Shown here: positions 29,816-39,482 of the stretch, in pieces
How positions within the stretch are numbered: position 1 is the stretch's first letter
How the letters are laid out: each line of letters starts with the position of its first letter
Origin: CAZUGA01 sp964619885
Lineage (GTDB): Bacteria; Pseudomonadota; Gammaproteobacteria; Methylococcales; UBA1147
Assembly (NCBI GenBank): GCA_964619885.1
Contig: CAZUGA010000002.1
Coordinates: forward strand, 1-64,000
DNA length: 64,000 nucleotides
Reading direction: 5' to 3'
The notes under the pieces: model-generated
Seen by the model: the letters and a program-made list of their open reading frames with translations, nothing else
The model's database searches: none
What the model was told of the DNA's origin: nothing
Program-made: the position numbers and the translations under genes

Positions 29816-30466
29816 GTGGTAACGTATAACTCTGAAGAAGAACAGATAGAGGCCATAAAAAAGTGGTGGAAGGAAAACGGTAAATCGGCGATTGCCGGTT
29901 TGGCGATAGGGATCGGGGCAATTGTCGGTTGGAACACGTGGCAAAGCTATAAAGAAACGCAAGCGCAACAAGCCTCTGATGTTTACCAACAGCTATTGGA
30001 AGCCGCTGACAAAAAACAGTCGGATTCGGTCGTAAAATTAATCGAAAAAATTAAGACTTCTTATGGATCGACGCCCTATGTCAATTTCGCAGATCTATTT
30101 TTGGCGGAAGAAAAAGTCAATTCAGGTGATCTTGCAGGGGCGAAAAAGATTCTATCCGGTATGGTTGAATCACAGTCTAATCAGATGACAAAACATATCG
30201 CGATGCTTCGGCTGATACGATTGATGGTAGCGGAAGGTGAATCCGAGGCTGCATTGAAGTTAATGGACAAAGTTAAATTGGCGAAGACTGGAGCGTTCGA
30301 GGGGCAATATCAAGAATTGAAAGGCGATATTTTTGTTGCGTTAAAAAGAGAGAGTGAGGCACGCATCGCCTACAAACGGGCCCAAAGTTTGGGGGACAAA
30401 TCAAAATTTTTGCAATTGAAGATGGATGATTTGGCAGTAACCGACGATAAGGAGCTAGCGAAATAA
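29816..30466 (+). CDS. yfgM: YfgM family SecYEG-associated protein
   Basis: Inner-membrane protein that links SecYEG to periplasmic chaperones. 216 residues with a cytoplasmic start (YNSEEEQIEAIKKWWKENGK), one transmembrane helix (about 25-43, SAIAGLAIGIGAIVGW) and a TPR-like periplasmic region with two to three repeats. The start is GTG at 29816 with AAGGAGA seven bases upstream. It overlaps bamB by one base. Confidence 0.92.
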   Translation: MVTYNSEEEQIEAIKKWWKENGKSAIAGLAIGIGAIVGWNTWQSYKETQAQQASDVYQQLLEAADKKQSDSVVKLIEKIKTSYGSTPYVNFADLFLAEEKVNSGDLAGAKKILSGMVESQSNQMTKHIAMLRLIRLMVAEGESEAALKLMDKVKLAKTGAFEGQYQELKGDIFVALKRESEARIAYKRAQSLGDKSKFLQLKMDDLAVTDDKELAK

Positions 30467-31671
30467 TGTTCGCCAAGAGCTTCGCCTGGGTTTTTGTATG
30501 TATCGCTCTTAGTGGATGTGGCGGTTTGGATGCGCTTTCCGATTCGTTATCCGGAATTTCGGATTTCGTTAGCGAAACGGATAATGCCGAGCCGCCCAAC
30601 GAATTGGTGGAAATTACCGATGAAGTGAGTCTGAATGTATTGTGGCAGGAGCAAGTTGGCGTCGGTAATGCGGGTATGTATTTACGCTTGGTACCCGCTG
30701 TTCAAGACGAGAAAATAGTTGTGGCCGACCGCGATGGCGTGATTCAAGCACGGAATCGTGCCGACGGTGAATTGATATGGGAGGTTGAAACCGAACAACC
30801 GATATCGGCGGGTCCAGGATTGGGTTCGGGTACGGTGCTGGTTGGAACCAGCAATGCACAAATTATTGCGCTGAACGTTCAAGACGGCTCGACGATGTGG
30901 ACAAAAAGCGTGTCCAGCGAGGTGTTATCTATTCCGCAAGCCAATCGTGGGATTGTCGTAGTGCGAACCGTGGATGGACGCCTTATAGGGATGGATGAAA
31001 ATAGTGGGGAAGAACTGTGGCTTTATGAGCGAAGCGTACCACCATTGAGTCTGAGGGGTACTGGTGCACCGCTTATCGATGGTGGGCGTGTGTATGTCGG
31101 CTACGCTACAGGTAAACTTATCGCCTTGCGGTTAAAGGACGGCAAGGTGGAATGGGAAAGCAATGTCGCAGTAGCGCAAGGGCGCTCAGAATTAGAGCGA
31201 TTAGTGGATTTGGATGCCGACCCGCTAGTCATTGACGATGTCATCTATATCGCAAGTTTTCAAGCCGGAATTTTTGCGGTTTCAACGCAAGACGGTCAGG
31301 TGTTTTGGTGGCATAAGGAAATCTCGTCGTTTGCCGGTTTGTCTGCCGATTGGCGTTATTTGTATTTGAGCGATGAAGCTAGCGACGTGTGGGCGCTGGA
31401 TCAGCGCAGTGGGTCAGCGTTATGGAAACAGACTGACTTGCATAGGCGGGAGCTGAGTTCACCCGCAGTACACAAAGAATATTTAGTAGTCGGCGATTTT
31501 GAGGGTTATTTGCATTGGCTTTCGCAATACGACGGACGACAAATTGGGCGTCTTCAAATCGATGACGAACCGATTCTGGCGACACCGATCGTGGTCGATG
31601 ACGTGTTGTATGCCTATGGCAAAGACGGTACATTGGCAGCGATCACCGTAGAGCCAATCCAAGCCGAATAA
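30466..31671 (+). CDS. bamB: Outer membrane assembly lipoprotein BamB
   Basis: Beta-propeller lipoprotein of the BAM complex that inserts outer-membrane beta-barrels. 401 residues. The signal ends ALSGCGG with the lipidated Cys at 18. The mature chain is an eight-bladed PQQ-like propeller, seen as repeats such as GELIWEVE, GSTMWTKS, GEELWLYE, GKVEWESN and GSALWKQT. It stands between yfgM and der, as in E. coli. Confidence 0.96.
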   Translation: MFAKSFAWVFVCIALSGCGGLDALSDSLSGISDFVSETDNAEPPNELVEITDEVSLNVLWQEQVGVGNAGMYLRLVPAVQDEKIVVADRDGVIQARNRADGELIWEVETEQPISAGPGLGSGTVLVGTSNAQIIALNVQDGSTMWTKSVSSEVLSIPQANRGIVVVRTVDGRLIGMDENSGEELWLYERSVPPLSLRGTGAPLIDGGRVYVGYATGKLIALRLKDGKVEWESNVAVAQGRSELERLVDLDADPLVIDDVIYIASFQAGIFAVSTQDGQVFWWHKEISSFAGLSADWRYLYLSDEASDVWALDQRSGSALWKQTDLHRRELSSPAVHKEYLVVGDFEGYLHWLSQYDGRQIGRLQIDDEPILATPIVVDDVLYAYGKDGTLAAITVEPIQAE

Positions 31672-31719
31672 CCAGGCTGCGCTAGTCTCCTATAATTCGT
31701 TAAACATCATGATTTTCGC

Positions 31720-33111
31720 ATGCTTCCTGTTGTAGCCCTTGTCGGGCGGCCCAACGTTGGTAAATCTACGTTATTCAACTACCTGACTCAAACCAGAGAC
31801 GCGTTGGTCGCGGATTATCCAGGTTTGACGCGGGACAGGCAGTATGGGCGAATTACGCGCGGTAATCGGGCTTGCTTGGCGGTGGATACCGGGGGAATTT
31901 CGGACGATTCCGCAGGTATTCATAGTCTGGCAATTCGTCAGGTTGAATACGCGATACAGGAAGCGGATCTCATACTATTTCTGGTTGACGGCCGCGCCGG
32001 CTTGAGCGCGTCGGATCAGACCATCGCGGCGCAGCTGCGCAAAACCAATACGCCGGTTATTCTGGTCACGAATAAGACCGACGGGTTGGACGCAACGCTG
32101 GTGATTGCTGAATTTCATGCTATGGCACTTGGCAATCCTATCGCTATTTCTGCAGCACATGGTCGCGGCGTACCTGAATTATTGCAACGGCTCGATGAAT
32201 TGCTGCCCGCTCAAGAAGATGTTGACCGGGAGACTGATCAGGGCATCCGTATCGCGGTGGTTGGACGTCCCAATGTTGGAAAATCTACATTGGTCAACCG
32301 ATTATTGGGTGAAGAGCGGGTGGTCGTCTTTGACCAACCCGGGACGACTAGGGACAGCGTCTACATCCCTTTTGAACGAGACGCCAAGCAATTTACCCTA
32401 ATCGATACGGCGGGCTTGCGGCGGCGTGCCAAAGTATCGGAAAAGATTGAAAAATTTAGTGTTGTCAAGACGCTGCAGGCAATAGATCGGGCAAACGTCG
32501 TGATTTATCTGGTCGATGCCAGCGAAGGTGTCACGGACCAGGATGCTGGTCTACTCGGTTTGGTCTTGGAAGCCGGAAGGGCTTTGGTTATCGGCTTGAA
32601 CAAATGGGACGGTCTGTCGCCAGATCAGCGAGTCACCGTAAAACGCCAATTGAATGTTAAATTGCCATTCTTGGAGTACGCAGAAAAACATTTTGTATCC
32701 GCATTGCACGGCACCGGTGTTGGGGGGCTGTTTGACGTTGTGGATGAGTTGTACCGGGCATCCATGATCGATATGTCCACATCGCGTCTGTCCAAAATAC
32801 TCGCCGAAGCGGTAGAAATGCATCAGCCGCCCCTGGTTAGGGGGCGTAGGATTAAGCTAAAATATGCTCACCAAGGTGGTCACAATCCGCCCGTTGTTGT
32901 GATACATGGAAATCAAACCGATTCGGTTCCGAACGCCTTCCGGCGTTATTTGAGCAATGTATTCCGGGAAAAATTGCAATTATCCGGTATACCGATCCGA
33001 GTGGAATTCAAATCTTCGGAGAATCCATTCAAGGCTAAGCGCAACAAGTTGACCGACAGTCAGATTCGAAAACGCAAGCGCATGATACGCCACGTAAAGA
33101 AACGGAAATAG
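31720..33111 (+). CDS. der: Ribosome biogenesis GTPase Der (EngA)
   Basis: Double GTPase needed for 50S maturation. 463 residues. Two GTP-binding domains are seen: GRPNVGKSTLFN at about 8 with DTGG and NKTD, and GRPNVGKSTLVN at about 184 with DTAG and NKWD. The C-terminal KH-like domain ends in a basic tail (IRKRKRMIRHVKKRK). It ends the hisS-yfgM-bamB-der run. Confidence 0.98.
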   Translation: MLPVVALVGRPNVGKSTLFNYLTQTRDALVADYPGLTRDRQYGRITRGNRACLAVDTGGISDDSAGIHSLAIRQVEYAIQEADLILFLVDGRAGLSASDQTIAAQLRKTNTPVILVTNKTDGLDATLVIAEFHAMALGNPIAISAAHGRGVPELLQRLDELLPAQEDVDRETDQGIRIAVVGRPNVGKSTLVNRLLGEERVVVFDQPGTTRDSVYIPFERDAKQFTLIDTAGLRRRAKVSEKIEKFSVVKTLQAIDRANVVIYLVDASEGVTDQDAGLLGLVLEAGRALVIGLNKWDGLSPDQRVTVKRQLNVKLPFLEYAEKHFVSALHGTGVGGLFDVVDELYRASMIDMSTSRLSKILAEAVEMHQPPLVRGRRIKLKYAHQGGHNPPVVVIHGNQTDSVPNAFRRYLSNVFREKLQLSGIPIRVEFKSSENPFKAKRNKLTDSQIRKRKRMIRHVKKRK

Positions 33112-33364
33112 TGCCCAACCCTGGCATGTGCGGCGTTTTATGGTTTGGGCGTCAAAAAACCGGCATATTTTATTACCGAGCCAATCTCTTATTCACAGAT
33201 CGATCCAACTATAATCGTCGGAAACGCTGTTACCGATTGATATTGAAAGTCTGGATTCGCTTTGCCTGACATCACTGGCATCAATTATGCCTTAACTATC
33301 TCAACGTAGCTCGTTGTTCCTGTCTGCCGTTAATCCAACGGCGACAAACGCAAAGGGGGGTGAG

Positions 33365-33541
33365 ATGGATTTAATGTTTATACTGAAGATCAAGTCATAT
33401 ATTTATCTGCTATTGCTAATCCCGTTTTTAGCATTTATATCTTGGAGCCAGGGGGCGCCCAAAAAAATGCAGAAGAAAAAGATCGAGATTAAGCACAAGT
33501 ACGATGCCGGTAAAGCGCGCCAACACCGTTTTATCCCATAG
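33365..33541 (+). CDS. Possible single-pass small membrane protein
   Basis: 58 residues from the ATG at 33365, which has an AGGGGGG about four bases upstream; the frame extends to 33314 without another good site. One hydrophobic helix (about 8-27, LKIKSYIYLLLLIPFLAFIS) is followed by a lysine-rich tail (KKMQKKKIEIKHKY). No family recognised. The ribosome site and helix argue for a real gene; the short length and lack of a known relative argue against. Confidence 0.4.
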   Translation: MDLMFILKIKSYIYLLLLIPFLAFISWSQGAPKKMQKKKIEIKHKYDAGKARQHRFIP

Positions 33542-33764
33542 CGGGAGTCAACAAGATCGTTCCTGTTTGAACCTAAATACTGACAGTGAACGATTGTCGC
33601 CATCCAAAATGATCAATTAGACTCGTTGTCTGGGTAAATGCCTGTTTCGTTAAGGGGCAACTAAGTGTGGTCCCAATTTAATCTTTAGAGTCAAATCGAT
33701 GAACCATTAATCGGAAACGATAGGGCAATGGAAAACTTGGTTTCAGTATCAAATGGGCAGAGAC

Positions 33765-34238
33765 CTAATAGTCTTGTCCTGGTTTCGCTCTGATATGCGT
33801 GATTAACGCAAATATTGCACCGATCACCGTGATTAACAGCGCGATAAAGGTTCCCGGAGCCAACGAGCGCGGAAACTCCCATATCAACACCGACTGCGGA
33901 AAAGTTTTTGGATCTGGGTTGATGTAGACCTGAATTTCTTTACCGGGTGGAAATTGTTTGAGTGTTTCATCGGCTTTCTGCTTGGAGTCGTATTCGATTT
34001 CGACCGGACGAATTCGAGTGTTTTCCAAAGTTTTGTCTTTATTCGTATAAGAATACTTTAGGTCAAGTTGAAAACCGTTAGAGCCGTCTGGTTTTGGCGC
34101 GATAATCTTGCTTTGGATTATTTTTCCGGGGGTTGTTGGCCACGGTCGAGGCTGATCCAAATAGATCATGCCTTCAAACCATATATAGGCCAATAACAAA
34201 ACACCACTCGCAAAAATCAGCAGTGAAAATGAACGCAT
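33765..34238 (-). CDS. DUF3592 membrane protein
   Basis: 157 residues with an N-terminal helix (about 6-24), a central region TTPGKIIQSKI...YSYTNKDKTLENTRI...QVYINPDPKTF, and a C-terminal helix (about 131-150). This is the DUF3592 layout: two membrane helices enclosing an extracytoplasmic beta-rich domain. Function unknown. Single gene, divergent from the chemotaxis pseudogene. Confidence 0.85.
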   Translation of the reverse strand: MRSFSLLIFASGVLLLAYIWFEGMIYLDQPRPWPTTPGKIIQSKIIAPKPDGSNGFQLDLKYSYTNKDKTLENTRIRPVEIEYDSKQKADETLKQFPPGKEIQVYINPDPKTFPQSVLIWEFPRSLAPGTFIALLITVIGAIFALITHIRAKPGQDY

Positions 34239-34595
34239 AATTATTCTCCTAAGAGATTATTTTATCTCTAGTTTATTTTGCCTGCCGTTATTGGACCGTA
34301 TGACACTAAAGCGAAAAATCTGCGGTACATGCGGAAAACGTCAGCAGGCGAGGTTGTTATTTTGATGTGGATCCTAAAGAGCAATTGAATCCCTGTCAAA
34401 ATATTTCCGTATTTGTTGCTTAGCGAAGCTGTCTACCATATCCCAGCGGAGTCATCAGTTGATCTGTTGAATAAGGTAGATATTTGAATCGCGACGGTGC
34501 TTTTTCACGCTCATTTTAGAGAGTCCGCTATCTTTATAACTATTGGATTTTAAGTGTTTTTGCGGAATTTTATCTAGATAAGCGGGAGTCAATCA
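34239..34595. other. Intergenic between DUF3592 gene and MCP pseudogene
   Basis: 357 bases between divergent units. It should contain the promoter of the DUF3592 gene and the former promoter of the chemotaxis receptor. No gene or repeat seen; GCGGGAG sits nine bases before the ATG at 34596. Confidence 0.5.
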
Positions 34596-35533
34596 ATGGG
34601 GTTGAAACAAAAAATAATGATCGGTGCGGCAGCGTTAGCTGCATTGCCGATTCTAATTGCGGGATTTGTTGTAATTCCAATAGTTACCAGTTCTAGCCAT
34701 GAGGCGTTGGAGGTATCCGCAAAGCAACGTTTGATTGCCGCAAGAAACTTGACCAAAGGTCGAATCGAAGATTATTTTCGGACAATTCGAAACCAAATGA
34801 TGACTTTGTGGTTACGTCGATGAATGAAATGAGCGCGACGGTGCAGGAAGTTGCCAGCAATACCGCGAATACGGCTGCGTCGGCGTCCGAAGTTCACGAT
34901 GCAGCAATCGTCGGTCAAAGCGCAATGGGTGAAATGATTGGGCAAATTCGCCAACTTTCGGAGCAGGTTGATCGAGCCGAAGGAGTTATCCAAACTCTGG
35001 AAAAAAATAGCGAAGAGATCAATACCGTATTGGATGTAATCAAAGGCGTTGCGGAACAAACCAATCTTCTCGCGCTAAACGCGGCAATCGAAGCAGCGCG
35101 CGCTGGTGAGCAAGGCCGTGGATTTGCCGTGGTTGCTGACGAGGTAAGAACCTTGGCTAGCCGCACTCAGGAATCCACCGAGGATATCAACCAAATGATT
35201 AGCCACTTGCAATCCGGGTCGCGCCAGGCCGTGGAAGAAATGGGGCAAAGCCGGATCAAAGCCCAAGACGCCGTAGATCAGGCTTCAAATACGTCCAACA
35301 TGTTGGAGTAGATTACCGGCGCTATCGTCCGGATCAAGGAAATGGCTACCGAGACAGCGAGTGCGGTGGAAGAACAGTCGACCGTCGTCAACGAAATTGA
35401 CCGAAACCTGAGTCGTATCAATGACATGGTTGAGCAGACAGCATCGGGTGCCGAACAGACAACACAAGCTAGCGATGATTTGGCGCGGGTGGCATCCGAT
35501 CTGCAAAAGCTTGTCGCGGATTTTAAGATTTAG
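34596..35533 (+). pseudogene. Methyl-accepting chemotaxis protein, disrupted by deletion, frameshift and stop
   Basis: Remains of a transmembrane chemotaxis receptor. The first 67 codons (from 34596) encode a normal receptor start: a helix at about 8-30 (AAALAALPILIAGFVVIP) and RIEDYFRTIRNQ. Then the frame changes, and from about 34800 a different frame encodes the cytoplasmic signalling domain (TSMNEMSATVQEVASN; the hairpin tip EQTNLLALNAAIEAARAGEQ). The ligand-binding domain, second helix and HAMP are missing. A TAG at 35309-35311 interrupts the domain; the same frame then continues to 35533 (ASAVEEQSTVVNEI). Three lesions make a functional receptor very unlikely. Confidence 0.9.
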
Positions 35534-35633
35534 TCAGTGGTGCGGGCAGTGTGTGGTTAATTTGTCTTCCCACTTTAATGTGGGTATGTCGTACTTTCAC
35601 TGCTGTGCACCGCAGTAGTTCCCATCCACAAGT

Positions 35634-37667
35634 TTAGGCTGGTTCTTTGTCCATATAAGTTGGTGGAAAGAATTCCGCCAGTAATTGTCGGATCTGTTTC
35701 TCCGGCAAAGGCCGGCTGAAATAATAGCCTTGGCCCAAATCGCATTCACGGCTTTGCAGAAATTCCATTTGCTCAATCGTTTCTATACCCTCGGCAACAA
35801 CAGAAAGATTGAGCTTGTGCGCCATTGAGATGATCACCTCGGTTATCGTGTCGGGCGTCACTTTATTATCAATGTCTTTGACGAATTCACGGTCGATCTT
35901 TAGCATATCCACCGGAAGATTTTTGAGCATACTCAATGAAGAATACCCAGTACCAAAATCATCGATGGCAACGGTTATGCCCATATCCTTGATCCGTTTT
36001 AGTGTCGTTATCGCGTTGTCCACATCTTGCATCAGCAATGTTTCGGTAATTTCAACTTGAACCCCTGAGGGATCAAGTCTTGTTTCTATCAATGCACCGC
36101 GGATATGATCCAAAAGTTTGCGGTCTCCAAATTGACGCGTTGAAAGATTAACTGAGACCTTGAGCTCAGAGAATTCACTGTCTCTAAATTCCTTTATTTG
36201 TCGAAATGCGGTGGTGATAACCCAACGTCCCATTGGCTCGATCAATCCAGTGTCTTCGGCCACGGGTATAAATTGGTAGGGCGGTACGATCCCCTGCAAT
36301 GGATGTCTCCAGCGTATCAATGCTTCCAGTCCAACCGTACGTTGGTGGTCAAGCGAAACCAACGGTTGAAAGTGCAGCTCGAATTCGTCTTGTTCCAGTG
36401 CGCGGCGCAGCTCGTTTTCCAGATTGAGTCGTTTGGAGGCCCGTTCGTTCATGCTCGAATTGAAAAATTGATAATTGTTGCGGCCTTTTTTTTTCGCCGT
36501 GTACATCGCTAGATCGGCATTTTTCAAAAGATCGATACTCTCGGTTCCATCGTCTGGTGCGAAGGTTATACCGATACTGGGTGTGACCAGAATGCTTTTT
36601 TGCAGTAATTCGATCGGTTGGTTCAACGCGGCCATCAACTTTTTGGCGACCCGGGCGGCATTCGTTGTTAATTTGATTTCGGGGAGTATCACGCAAAATT
36701 CGTCACCACCAATACGTGCCGCGACATCGGACGCTCTCAGGGTCTCGCTAAGACGCTTGCCAATGGTCTGGAGCAAAACGTCACCGGCGTCGTGACCCAT
36801 GGTATCGTTAATACGTTTAAATTGATCGAGGTCTAAGTAGAGCAGCGCAAACATGCTGCCATTACGTTGGGCCATTTTGATGTGTCGATCCAGAAGGTCA
36901 AACAGCAAACGGCGATTGCACAATCCGGTAAGTGGGTCATAAAAAGCGAGCTGATTAAGCTCTTCGGTGCGCTCTTTAACCAAGCTATTGAGGCGCTCGG
37001 GTTGGCGCAATAACCAGTAAACCAGATAGGCAAGCATGAAGCTGATTAGTAGGACTATCGTGTAACGGAATACGGAGAGCCATGGCGTTTCGGTCGCGTT
37101 ATCCTTTGGTAAGTACAAAAACCATTGGCCGTTGGGGACGTTGATCGGATGCCGGTCAACGGATTCAGATAATTGAATTTCCACGTTGCCGGCAAAAATG
37201 CTGGGTTTACCGGAATTGGGATGAAAGCGGGACAATTGATAGTGATAGCCCCTTTTGACCAATTGTTCGAGTTCGGTATTGGCGATCAAATCGTCTAGAT
37301 AGATCAATACCGATGTGAATCCCCAAAAATTCGGTTTGCTGCCCTCGGCGGTTAAAAATACTGGGTTGCGGCCTATAACCGCGACACCGCCCTGGATCAA
37401 TTCGAACGGACCGGCCAGGGTTAGTTTGTTCGAAGCTACAGCTAGCAAGGCTTCTGCACGGCGCCTATCGTCGCGTAGAATATTGTGCCCTAGCGCTTTC
37501 TCGTTACCGGTGAGCGGATAAATCTTCTCGATAACCCCGTTCGGTGCCAATTGTAAATTACTGATTCCACCCAGAGAATCAATGATATTTTTGGCTAAAC
37601 TGTCAAATTCTTGTAGTTTGCCGTTGTCTCGCTGAATCAATGATTCAAGGATATAGGTTGCCGACAA
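35634..37667 (-). CDS. CHASE-GGDEF-EAL cyclic-di-GMP protein
   Basis: 677 residues from the TTG at 37667. The N-terminal part is a CHASE extracytoplasmic sensor (SLGGISNLQLAPNGVIEKIYP; GNEKALGHNIL). A transmembrane helix (about 201-221) leads to a diguanylate cyclase with GGDEF at 320-324 and an RASD inhibitory site, then a phosphodiesterase with EAL at 448-450, DDFGTGYSSL and AEGIET. The open frame runs on upstream to 37905, encoding the expected first helix (LYIIPVAVLIASISAG), but no ATG, GTG or TTG occurs there. The true start is therefore unresolved: a rare codon (ATT, ATA), or an indel joining the ATG at 37905 in the adjacent frame. Confidence 0.9.
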   Translation of the reverse strand: MSATYILESLIQRDNGKLQEFDSLAKNIIDSLGGISNLQLAPNGVIEKIYPLTGNEKALGHNILRDDRRRAEALLAVASNKLTLAGPFELIQGGVAVIGRNPVFLTAEGSKPNFWGFTSVLIYLDDLIANTELEQLVKRGYHYQLSRFHPNSGKPSIFAGNVEIQLSESVDRHPINVPNGQWFLYLPKDNATETPWLSVFRYTIVLLISFMLAYLVYWLLRQPERLNSLVKERTEELNQLAFYDPLTGLCNRRLLFDLLDRHIKMAQRNGSMFALLYLDLDQFKRINDTMGHDAGDVLLQTIGKRLSETLRASDVAARIGGDEFCVILPEIKLTTNAARVAKKLMAALNQPIELLQKSILVTPSIGITFAPDDGTESIDLLKNADLAMYTAKKKGRNNYQFFNSSMNERASKRLNLENELRRALEQDEFELHFQPLVSLDHQRTVGLEALIRWRHPLQGIVPPYQFIPVAEDTGLIEPMGRWVITTAFRQIKEFRDSEFSELKVSVNLSTRQFGDRKLLDHIRGALIETRLDPSGVQVEITETLLMQDVDNAITTLKRIKDMGITVAIDDFGTGYSSLSMLKNLPVDMLKIDREFVKDIDNKVTPDTITEVIISMAHKLNLSVVAEGIETIEQMEFLQSRECDLGQGYYFSRPLPEKQIRQLLAEFFPPTYMDKEPA

Positions 37668-38037
37668 TGAACGCGATAATCGCCGTTCAATGATAGATGC
37701 TTGAGCGGCACCAATCTCAGTGACAAGTAACGCCTGCTCTTTGGTGTTGAGCTGGTTGTAGATCTTGATAACGAATGCTCCGGCTGATATTGATGCAATA
37801 AGTACCGCAACCGGAATGATGTATAGACGTTTTATGAGGCGTACCTGTGTTGTTGATAAATTCTTTTTCGTCGAGACTGATTGATAAGCAAACTGATACC
37901 CACATTATTGTGTGCGGTTTAGCAGCATTAATCATTGGTTATCAACGTTTAAGTATAGATCAACATGAGGGCTGTGCAGTGCCCTGGCTGGGTTTCACTG
38001 GTGTATCGTTTGAAGCATGCAAATCATTGAATTAAAT

Positions 38038-39414
38038 CTATTTACTGGATTTTAGGATTTCCGTAACCTGACAAAGCAAACTTCCTTTGTGCAACCGCGC
38101 TTCGACTACGTCTCCCACGTCACTTTTCTCGCAAGATCGGAGAATCTTGCCGTCGGAGTGTCGTGAAACTATTGCATAACCTCGGGACAAGGTTGCCAGG
38201 GGGCTGATAGCATCCAGGGCCCGCCCCAAACTGATAAGTTTTTGCCGGGGGCGATCCAGGTTCTTTTCTACCGCACGAATCAATCTTTGTTCTAGATTAC
38301 GCTGTTCAGCGTATAGTGTTTTGACGCGTTGTTTCGGTGTGTGTTGTTGTAACTTCGCACTAGCGGTTAGGAGATTGGCTTGTGAATTTTGGAGTTTGGA
38401 TCGCATGCTTCGTAGACTTCGAACCTCAAGCTCGTCTAGGCGCTGTGCTTTTTCACGCAAATGGTGTCCCGGGTGGTTTCGTTGTAAGCGCTTTTCCAGC
38501 CGTTGCAGCGACGCAGCCTGTTGTAAAAGTTGGTTATTGAATTGACGGCTAAGGCGCGATTCCAGACGGGACAATTGATCCATCCATTCAAGCTGGTCCG
38601 GGCTTACAGATTCCGCGGCCGCCGACGGTGTTGCCGCTCTGTGGTCCGCGACAAAGTCCGCAATAGTAAAATCGATTTCATGGCCAATGCCTGTAACGAT
38701 CGGAATTTCGCATTGACTAATGGCTCGGGCCACTATTTCTTCGTTAAATGCCCAAAGATCTTCAAGCGATCCACCTCCACGAGCGAGGATTAACACATCG
38801 CATTCAGCGTTACGACTAGCTTTTTCCAGGGCTTTCACGATTTCGAATTTTGCATCGGTACCTTGTACAGAAACGGGGTAGACTAAAATAGGAATAGCTG
38901 GGAAGCGGCGCTTCAGTACCGTCAATATATCTCTGATGGCCGCGCCGCTTGCCGACGTGATTACACCCAGCTGCTTGGGCAGAATGGGTATCGATTTTTT
39001 CAGTGAGGCGTCGAATAGACCCTCTTCGGATAAACGCGATTTTAAGGTTTCAAATGCGCGGCGTAATGCGCCGTCGCCCGACTCCTCCATACGCTCGACG
39101 ATGAGTTGGTAGTCTCCCCGTGTTTCATACAGGCTAACTTGGGCTTTGACCAGGACTTGGCTGCCGTTAGTTGGTTTGAAACCAAGTGTGCGGCGGTGCA
39201 TTCGGAACATGGCGCAGCGAATCTGTGCGTCCGCATCCTTCAACGTAAAATAAATGTGCCCAGAGGATGGGCTAGCCAGGTTGGAAACCTCTCCCTCGAC
39301 CCACACGGACAAAAAATGATGGGCCAACACAGTTTTGGTTTCGCGGTTCAATGCGGAGACCGTATATATTTCCCGGTTGGGCTGTACCATGATGTGATTT
39401 GAGCGTGGTTGCAT
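38038..39414 (-). CDS. xseA: Exodeoxyribonuclease VII large subunit
   Basis: Catalytic subunit of the single-strand exonuclease that trims DNA in repair. 458 residues, as in E. coli. An OB-fold N-terminus (YTVSALNRETKTVL; VWVEGEVSNLASPSSGHIYFTLKD) is followed by the nuclease core (ARGGGSLEDLWAFNEE; GIGHEIDFTIADFVADHRAATPSAAAE) and a long coiled-coil arm rich in Gln, Leu and Arg. Ends in the conserved ALDAISPLATLSRGYAIV. The small subunit xseB is not adjacent. Confidence 0.97.
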   Translation of the reverse strand: MQPRSNHIMVQPNREIYTVSALNRETKTVLAHHFLSVWVEGEVSNLASPSSGHIYFTLKDADAQIRCAMFRMHRRTLGFKPTNGSQVLVKAQVSLYETRGDYQLIVERMEESGDGALRRAFETLKSRLSEEGLFDASLKKSIPILPKQLGVITSASGAAIRDILTVLKRRFPAIPILVYPVSVQGTDAKFEIVKALEKASRNAECDVLILARGGGSLEDLWAFNEEIVARAISQCEIPIVTGIGHEIDFTIADFVADHRAATPSAAAESVSPDQLEWMDQLSRLESRLSRQFNNQLLQQAASLQRLEKRLQRNHPGHHLREKAQRLDELEVRSLRSMRSKLQNSQANLLTASAKLQQHTPKQRVKTLYAEQRNLEQRLIRAVEKNLDRPRQKLISLGRALDAISPLATLSRGYAIVSRHSDGKILRSCEKSDVGDVVEARLHKGSLLCQVTEILKSSK

Positions 39415-39482
39415 GACGTGACATCCGTCGTTTAGAAATTAAATCCCTCTAATTGATTCGCAGTGACAAATCCAGGCGGTGC

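Noticed and set aside
33113..33165. Inverted repeat GCCCAACC/GGTTTGGGC after der
   Set aside because: The stem has a bulge and is followed by A residues, not T, on the der strand.
35569..35616. Two short hairpins (CCCAC/GTGGG and ACTGC/GCAGT) between the MCP pseudogene and the GGDEF-EAL gene
   Set aside because: Stems of five pairs and no T tract on either strand; too weak to call a terminator.
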